Source: Candidatus Portnoybacteria bacterium CG08_land_8_20_14_0_20_40_83 (GTDB lineage: Bacteria; Patescibacteriota; Minisyncoccia; Portnoybacterales; GWB1-42-6). From it: DNA of 10,617 nt. The translations under genes were made by a program, and so were the position numbers. Of this stretch, positions 6,967 to 10,617 are shown one piece after another; position 1 is the stretch's first letter, and every line of letters starts with the position of its first letter. Under the pieces are notes generated by a model. The model was not told the DNA's origin. It saw only the letters and a program-made list of their open reading frames with translations, and searched no databases. The stretch covers positions 1 to 10,617 of the forward strand of contig PEYL01000034.1 in the NCBI GenBank assembly GCA_002774415.1, in the 5' to 3' direction.

Positions 6967-7048
6967 CGACACCGATACACGGATTTCACACAGATGTCAC
7001 GGACTAAAATCTGCGTCATCCGTGTGTCAATTCGTAAATCCGTGTCGC
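6967..7048. repeat. Imperfect inverted repeat filling the thrS-miaB gap
   Basis: ACACGGATTT (6977-6986) pairs perfectly with AAATCCGTGT (7036-7045); GCGACAC (6967-6973) echoes the outer GTGTCGC. Inner CACGGA and CAGAT blocks have partners TCCGTG and ATCTG. The whole 97-base gap between thrS and miaB is built of CACGGAT-type units. It lacks a T run, so it is not an obvious terminator. Probably a dispersed repeat; transcription may continue into miaB. Confidence 0.6.
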
Positions 7049-7056
7049 TTTTATAG

Positions 7057-8184
7057 ATGAAATACTACATTTTTACCTACGGGTGCCAAATGAATGAAAG
7101 CGATTCCGAAAAAATCGTTTCTTTGTTGCAAAAACAAGGCCACAGGCCCGCAAAAAACGAGGCCGACGCTGATTTAATCGTCCTCAATTGCTGTTCGGTC
7201 CGCCAGACCGCCGTGCATCGCGTCTATGATAAAATAAATAAATACACAGGGAAAAAGAAAATAATTCTGGCCGGCTGCGTTTTGGAAAAAGATAAAAATG
7301 CGCTTAAAGAAAAAGTTTCTGAGATTTGGCATCCGGACAAATATTTTCACGAAGAGTCATTGCGAGGAGTCCCGCCTGGCGGGACGACGAAGCAATCCCG
7401 ACAGAGTATCTCCGTCCACGAGATTATCACGCTCCCTCCGGTCGCTCGCAATGACAAATCTGTCGCCTATGTGCCAATTATGACCGGCTGCAATAATTTT
7501 TGTTCCTATTGCGCTGTTCCCTACACCCGCGGCAGAGAAAAATCGCGGCCGGCCTCTGATATAATAAACGACGTCAAAAATCTTATCTTAAAAGAATATA
7601 AAGATATTATGTTACTCGGCCAGAACGTAAATAGTTATAAATCCGAAATCCGAAATCCGAAATTCGAAACAAATTCTAAATTCAAATCATCAAAAACCAA
7701 AACAATTAATTTTGCAAAGTTGCTCAAAGCCATAAATGATTTGCCCGGCAATTTCCGTTTTACCTTTATGACTTCCCATCCCAAAGATATGTCTGATGAA
7801 TTAATTAAAACAATGGCTAAATGCAAAAAATTAACAAAAGAAATCCATTTGCCTGTGCAATCTGGTGACAATACAATTTTGCGAAAAATGAACCGGCATT
7901 ACACCACTGCCCAATACAAAAGTCTCATCAAAAAAATCCGTAAAGCAATTCCGGGAATAAAAATTTCAACCGACATCATCGTTGGCTTTCCGGGCGAAAC
8001 AAAAAAACAATTTCAAAATTCGATAAAAACTTGCAAGCAAATAAATTTTGACGGCGCATATATCGCCAAATACTCCCCCCGCCCCGGCACTGCCGCAAGC
8101 AAATTAAAAGATGATATCCGGATTGAAGAAAAAAAACGGCGATGGAAAGTTCTTGATAAATTGATAAATAAAGAGTATTATTAA
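7057..8184 (+). CDS. miaB: tRNA (i6A37) methylthiotransferase MiaB, without TRAM domain
   Basis: Adds the 2-methylthio group to i6A37 of tRNAs reading UNN codons, using two [4Fe-4S] clusters. The N-terminal UPF0004 domain starts YIFTYGCQMNESDSE and carries the auxiliary-cluster cysteines C10, C45 or C46 (LNCCSVR) and C74 (LAGC). The radical SAM motif TGCNNFCSYCAVPYTRGRE gives C145, C149 and C152. LLGQNVNSY, FTFMTSHP, HLPVQSGD, STDIIVGFPGET and YSPRPGTAA are all as in the family. The protein ends soon after, at residue 375, so the C-terminal tRNA-binding TRAM domain is absent (E. coli MiaB is 474 residues). Two segments look like repeat-derived insertions: about 100-134 and about 195-215. An assignment as the related MtaB is less likely given GCQMNESDSE and the adjacent miaA. 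No Shine-Dalgarno site is visible before ATG 7057. Whether the truncated enzyme is active is open. Confidence 0.93.
   Translation: MKYYIFTYGCQMNESDSEKIVSLLQKQGHRPAKNEADADLIVLNCCSVRQTAVHRVYDKINKYTGKKKIILAGCVLEKDKNALKEKVSEIWHPDKYFHEESLRGVPPGGTTKQSRQSISVHEIITLPPVARNDKSVAYVPIMTGCNNFCSYCAVPYTRGREKSRPASDIINDVKNLILKEYKDIMLLGQNVNSYKSEIRNPKFETNSKFKSSKTKTINFAKLLKAINDLPGNFRFTFMTSHPKDMSDELIKTMAKCKKLTKEIHLPVQSGDNTILRKMNRHYTTAQYKSLIKKIRKAIPGIKISTDIIVGFPGETKKQFQNSIKTCKQINFDGAYIAKYSPRPGTAASKLKDDIRIEEKKRRWKVLDKLINKEYY
7356..7455. repeat. 100-bp palindromic element with 11-bp terminal inverted repeats, inside miaB
   Basis: GTCATTGCGAG (7356-7366) is the exact reverse complement of CTCGCAATGAC (7445-7455). Next to the left end is a perfect hairpin, GTCCCGCC and GGCGGGAC around a single T (7369-7385), followed by GACGAAGCAATCCC. 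This ATTGCGAGGAG...GACGAAGCAATC pattern is a REP/MITE-like repeat type I recognise from several bacterial groups. It is read through in frame as SLRGVPPGGTTKQSR...PPVARND between the UPF0004 and radical SAM domains of MiaB. No transposase is encoded. Confidence 0.8.
7639..7701. repeat. AT-rich tandem-type repeat insertion inside miaB
   Basis: The stretch contains repeated units of the form AAATCCGAAATCCG followed by AAATTCGAAAC and AAATTC. It encodes KSEIRNPKFETNSKFKSSKTK between the conserved LLGQNVNSY and the FAKLLKAIND helix, where other MiaB proteins have only a few residues. The unit structure resembles low-complexity spacer repeats and matches the style of the rnhB start region. Confidence 0.6.
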
Positions 8185-8243
8185 AAATCCAAGAATTTAG
8201 ACAGTTCTTCAAAATTGAATATGGCAAAGAAAGGAGGAGGACA

Positions 8244-9368
8244 ATGACATATCCGAAACAAATTCATATTAATATTGATGTTACAAATAAATGTGATAGA
8301 AATTGTATCCATTGCGCGAGCAACTCGGACTTAAAAAATCCCATTGACATTAGCTGCGAAAAAGTCGAAAGGCTACTAAAAGAAATCAGAAGAATTAATT
8401 CAACTGTATTTTTGTCTCTGACCGGAGGCGGAGAACCATTAATGAATGAGCAGCTACCAGATATTGTAAAAATGGTGTATAATTTTCAAGGGACGAAAAA
8501 ATTTTCCCTCGTAACGTCCGGCTTTCTGGACAATGATATTGAGAAGAAAAGGCTAAAAAAAACGGTTAAAAACGCCCCAGATTATAAAAAATTCAAATTC
8601 TGCTTAAGCCTGCATAGCTTTAACAGCAAGGCAATGGAAAGGTTTGAAGAAACCTTCAAATTTCTGCTTGATAGCGGACCGAAAAATTTTTGCGTCAAGA
8701 CAACTGTCGCACCGTCAGATGACATTCATTCCCGCTTAGAAAAGCTCTTTGAAAAGTATAAAGTATATCCTTTTTCAATCGGCCATGATGTCTGGCAAAG
8801 ATTCAAAACCAGGGTTTTTACAAAAAAAGTTTATGATGAAGACTTTGAAAATGATTCTTTGGTTGGCTTTGCCCATTTATTTGATTACTGGTATGTCTGC
8901 CCAGATAAAAAGAAACTAATTCTTGTTTCAACACAATTTCTTTCTCCACAGGGCAGAGCCAAGAATCTAAAATGCAAAATGTTTTCGATGCATCGCGCCT
9001 GTTCGGCCATATTTCGCGAACGCCTAACTGATTTTCATATAGACTCAAACGGCTCCTATTTCCCAAGTGGCTACTGCAACACAAAAACCTATCCGCATAT
9101 GACAATAGGAACGCTTGATGAAAAAATAGAAAGGATAATTGATAAAAGACGGATATTTGTAAAAAATATGCTCGGGCTTATTATCAGCGATAAGCGACTA
9201 TACGACCGGAAAAATGACTTATGTTCTTTGTGCTCCAAAATCAAGGCAGAGCAAGATGCTCTTGCCACAAAATTAATAAAAGGAGGTGATAACGATGGCA
9301 GGACCATTACTGGGAGAACCTATTGGGCCGAGCAAACTCGGCAATACATTTGGAACAAATTGGAATAA
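8244..9368 (+). CDS. Radical SAM protein with SPASM/twitch-like C-terminus
   Basis: A 374-residue protein with the radical SAM motif CDRNCIHC (C17, C21, C24), which binds a [4Fe-4S] cluster and cleaves S-adenosylmethionine, and the SAM-contacting LTGGGEPLM at 59-67. The C-terminal third has C244, C253, a DFHIDSNGSYFPSGYC segment ending at C278, and CSLC (C327, C330), resembling the auxiliary-cluster region of SPASM/twitch proteins, often peptide or protein modifiers. The exact substrate is unknown. ATG 8244 follows a strong site, AAAGGAGGAGG, six or so bases upstream. Downstream the frame runs 74 bases into the next gene in another frame, so the last 25 or so residues (GRTITGRTYWAEQTRQYIWNKLE) are encoded by overlap sequence. 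It interrupts the expected miaB-miaA neighbourhood. A role in modifying the adjacent Cys-rich protein is possible but unproven. Confidence 0.87.
   Translation: MTYPKQIHINIDVTNKCDRNCIHCASNSDLKNPIDISCEKVERLLKEIRRINSTVFLSLTGGGEPLMNEQLPDIVKMVYNFQGTKKFSLVTSGFLDNDIEKKRLKKTVKNAPDYKKFKFCLSLHSFNSKAMERFEETFKFLLDSGPKNFCVKTTVAPSDDIHSRLEKLFEKYKVYPFSIGHDVWQRFKTRVFTKKVYDEDFENDSLVGFAHLFDYWYVCPDKKKLILVSTQFLSPQGRAKNLKCKMFSMHRACSAIFRERLTDFHIDSNGSYFPSGYCNTKTYPHMTIGTLDEKIERIIDKRRIFVKNMLGLIISDKRLYDRKNDLCSLCSKIKAEQDALATKLIKGGDNDGRTITGRTYWAEQTRQYIWNKLE
9281..9290 (+). promoter_or_regulatory. Strong Shine-Dalgarno site deciding the start of the Cys-rich gene
   Basis: AGGAGGTGAT is the full anti-16S complement, four bases before ATG 9295 (nine from the AGGAGG centre). 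It lies inside the radical SAM reading frame (encoding KGGD), so downstream initiation happens within the upstream gene. It rules out GTG 9286, which is part of the site. Confidence 0.85.
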
Positions 9369-9720
9369 TTGGTGTTTTGGTACCGATGGCCCGATACTAT
9401 GCGAAATATGCGGGACAACGCATCCAAAAAGAGACGACGACTCCTATATAGTCAGCAAATTTCTTGGAATGCAGGTGGTCGAAGAATGCTGCGGCGCAAT
9501 TCTTGACAGAGTTTATCGCGAATCGGGCGAAGAATTTGCCATCGCTTTCTTAGAGGAATTTGCAAAAAGCCCAACATCGCCGCGTTTTTCAATTCTTCTA
9601 ATGACGCTCAACCAAGTTTGTATAAAAGCGCAGAAAGTAGCATTGGAAACCGCCAAACAATTGCACGTTGACCACATTAAACTTGCTCCTGTTACGGAAA
9701 TCACAAAAAGAAGAACCTAA
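9295..9720 (+). CDS. Cys-rich 141-residue protein paired with the radical SAM gene
   Basis: I do not recognise a named family. The N-terminus is Gly/Pro/Asn-rich without charge clusters (AGPLLGEPIGPSKLGNTFGTNWNNW). A probable metal-binding module follows: CEICGTTHP (C36, C39, H43) and EECCG (C65, C66), with C27 nearby. The rest is helical, with the acidic segment ESGEEFAIAFLEEFAKSPTSPRF at 76-98 and a basic C-terminus. ATG 9295 is chosen because a full Shine-Dalgarno site AAAGGAGGTGAT lies just upstream; an in-frame GTG at 9286 is inside that site. It overlaps the radical SAM gene by 74 bases and is followed by a terminator, so the pair forms one transcript end. It could be a zinc protein, the partner or substrate of the radical SAM enzyme, or unrelated; the sequence alone does not decide. 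Confidence 0.8.
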   Translation: MAGPLLGEPIGPSKLGNTFGTNWNNWCFGTDGPILCEICGTTHPKRDDDSYIVSKFLGMQVVEECCGAILDRVYRESGEEFAIAFLEEFAKSPTSPRFSILLMTLNQVCIKAQKVALETAKQLHVDHIKLAPVTEITKRRT

Positions 9721-9729
9721 ACGTTAGCT

Positions 9730-9763
9730 GACTCGAAAGCTTGCCTTTCGGGTCTTTTCTTTT
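9730..9763 (+). terminator. Intrinsic terminator after the radical SAM cassette
   Basis: GACTCGAAAG (9730-9739) pairs with CTTTCGGGTC (9745-9754) with one G-U pair around a CTTGC loop, followed by TTTTCTTTT (9755-9763). It closes the transcript of the Cys-rich gene and separates it from miaA. Confidence 0.9.
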
Positions 9764-9768
9764 ATACA
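9741..9768 (+). promoter_or_regulatory. Possible miaA promoter overlapping the terminator
   Basis: TTGCCT (9741-9746) and TATACA (9763-9768) are 16 bp apart, a modest sigma70-type match. A start around 9775 would place ATG 9778 at or near the transcript end, echoing the leaderless arrangement at 626 and 5190. Each box matches consensus at about four positions, so this is weak. Confidence 0.3.
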
Positions 9769-9777
9769 ATGCAAGGG

Positions 9778-10617
9778 ATGAAAAAAGAACAAAAGCAAAA
9801 AATAATTGTAATTCTCGGGCCGAATGCTTCCGGCAAGTCAGCGCTGGCTGTTGAAGTTGCACGCAAATTCAACGGCGAAATTATTTCCGCAGATTCGCGG
9901 CAGGTTTATAAAGGAATGGATATTGGGACAGGCAAAGTTCCGAGAGACAAAATTAATTTTAAGACGTCTGACGTCCTGCAGGACGTCAGACGTCAATATA
10001 TTTATAAAAATATTCCCCATTATTTGCTTGACGTCGCGAGTCCAAAACGTCGCTTTACTGTCGCCCAATACAAAAAATTGGCGCTCGCCGCAATTAAAAA
10101 AATATCAAATAAAAAAGGCTATTCGCATGGGCGCGTTCGCATTTCGCGAGGCCAACGGCCGAGCGAGCGCTTTTCGCATGCCAAAATTCCGATTATCTGC
10201 GGGGGAACGGGATTTTATATACAGGCAGTGACTGATAACATTTCAATTCCCGAGGTTAAGCCGGATTTTAAACTGCGCGCCCGATTTGAAAAAAAGAGCG
10301 CCGTCCAGTTATTCTCGGAATTAAAAAAGCGCGACCCAAATCGCGCCAAAAAAATTGACCGATTTAACAAACGCCGGCTTATCCGCACGCTTGAAATAAT
10401 TTATAAAACCGGCAAACCTGTACCGCAATTAAAAAATGAGCTTCAATTTGATACCTTATTCCTCGGCGTCAAAAAATCGCCGCAGGAACTCAAAAAATTA
10501 ATCCATAAACGCCTGATAAAACGCCTGCGCCAAGGCATGATTGAAGAAGTTAAAAATTTACGCAACTCCGGTTTGTCGTGGAAAAAGTTAGACGATTTCG
10601 GCCTTGAATATCGCTGG
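9778..10617 (+). CDS. miaA: tRNA dimethylallyltransferase MiaA, C-terminus beyond window
   Basis: Transfers the dimethylallyl group to A37 of UNN-reading tRNAs, making i6A37, the substrate of MiaB. The frame is open to the window edge, with 280 residues visible. Motifs: P-loop GPNASGKS near 14-21, ISADSRQVYKGMDIGTGK, HYLLDVASP, FTVAQYKK, PIICGGTGFYIQA, and RNKRRLIRTLEI-like FNKRRLIRTLEIIYKTGK, followed by the LFLGV strand and RLRQGMIEEVKNL. Two segments do not fit the family and coincide with palindromic DNA: TSDVLQDVRR after KINFK, and YSHGRVRISRGQRPSERFSHA before KIPIICGGTG. Both keep the frame. I chose ATG 9778 (MKKEQKQKIIVILGPN); ATG 9769 would add MQG. No Shine-Dalgarno site is visible. 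The neighbouring miaB is separated by the radical SAM cassette. The last helices of the fold lie outside the window. Confidence 0.95.
   Translation, partial: MKKEQKQKIIVILGPNASGKSALAVEVARKFNGEIISADSRQVYKGMDIGTGKVPRDKINFKTSDVLQDVRRQYIYKNIPHYLLDVASPKRRFTVAQYKKLALAAIKKISNKKGYSHGRVRISRGQRPSERFSHAKIPIICGGTGFYIQAVTDNISIPEVKPDFKLRARFEKKSAVQLFSELKKRDPNRAKKIDRFNKRRLIRTLEIIYKTGKPVPQLKNELQFDTLFLGVKKSPQELKKLIHKRLIKRLRQGMIEEVKNLRNSGLSWKKLDDFGLEYRW
9963..9994. repeat. Perfect 32-bp palindrome inside miaA
   Basis: The half-site GACGTCTGACGTCCTG (9963-9978) is followed immediately by its exact reverse complement (9979-9994) with no spacer. It encodes TSDVLQDVRR in frame with MiaA. It can extrude as a cruciform or form a 16-bp RNA hairpin with no unpaired loop bases in the symmetric drawing. 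No second copy is seen in this window. Confidence 0.9.
10122..10180. repeat. GC-rich imperfect palindrome bounded by direct repeats inside miaA
   Basis: TTCGCATG occurs at 10122-10129 and again at 10173-10180, flanking a GC-rich stretch with a GGCC-AAC-GGCC hairpin centre (10150-10160) and outer GCGC blocks. The region encodes YSHGRVRISRGQRPSERFSHA, absent from the usual MiaA pattern in which the helix AIKKISNKKG is followed directly by KIPIICGGTG. The direct repeats could be a target duplication or part of the element. Confidence 0.6.

Noticed and set aside
7057..8184. MiaB as a pseudogene because of insertions and missing TRAM
   Set aside because: All cluster cysteines and conserved motifs are intact and the frame is uninterrupted, so it is annotated as a shortened gene.
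8244..9720. Confident call of a RiPP precursor and maturase pair
   Set aside because: The 141-residue protein has no clear leader/core division or repeated core motif, and its CxxC/CC pattern equally fits a zinc protein; kept only as a hypothesis.
9824..10231. A 135-residue plus-strand open frame
   Set aside because: It is an alternative frame of miaA, whose P-loop and GGTG motifs are in the other frame without interruption.
1..10617. CRISPR array, tRNA or rRNA genes, transposase
   Set aside because: No regularly spaced direct repeats, no cloverleaf with a CCA end or rRNA motif, and no transposase or integrase reading frame were found by eye.

Overview
The window looks like a chromosomal segment of a Candidate Phyla Radiation (Patescibacteria, probably Parcubacteria-type) bacterium. 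This is an inference from gene content and style: AT-rich, lysine- and isoleucine-rich core proteins, compact single-copy housekeeping genes, UGA used as a normal stop (dnaE ends in TGA, so not the Gracilibacteria code), core genes without Shine-Dalgarno sites, and many short palindromic or low-complexity repeats that have entered reading frames. No taxonomic marker such as rRNA is present, so the phylum is not proven.

Layout. (1) 1-568, minus strand: 5' part of rnhB (RNase HII), cut by the window edge. (2) 569-625: short divergent promoter region with a near-consensus sigma70-type promoter placed for leaderless translation. (3) 626-1237: unrecognised two-helix membrane protein. (4) 1242-4519: dnaE, the replicative DNA polymerase III alpha subunit, preceded by a partial, repeat-interrupted second copy of its own first codons. 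(5) 4530-4808: promoter plus a well-formed T-box riboswitch with antiterminator and terminator, pointing toward thrS. (6) 4815-5102, minus strand: small zinc-ribbon protein lying head-on between the T-box and thrS. (7) 5190-6959: thrS, with its own promoter and leaderless-type start. (8) 7057-8184: miaB, without the usual C-terminal TRAM domain and carrying two repeat-derived insertions. (9) 8244-9720: a two-gene cassette with strong Shine-Dalgarno sites, a radical SAM protein with a probable auxiliary cluster and a 141-residue Cys-rich protein, closed by a terminator at 9730-9763. (10) 9778-10617: miaA, open at the right edge, with two more palindromic insertions.

How the genes fit together. 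The core is DNA replication and repair (rnhB, dnaE) plus tRNA charging and modification (thrS; MiaA makes i6A37 and MiaB converts it to ms2i6A37). Two accessory elements disturb this core. One is the zinc-ribbon gene separating a T-box from its expected target thrS. The other is the radical SAM cassette separating miaB from miaA. The accessory genes have textbook AGGAGG ribosome sites, while none of the core starts that can be judged does. The clearest second-look signals are the T-box with an opposing gene downstream, the radical SAM / Cys-rich pair, and repeated in-frame capture of dispersed repeats by ThrS, MiaB and MiaA.
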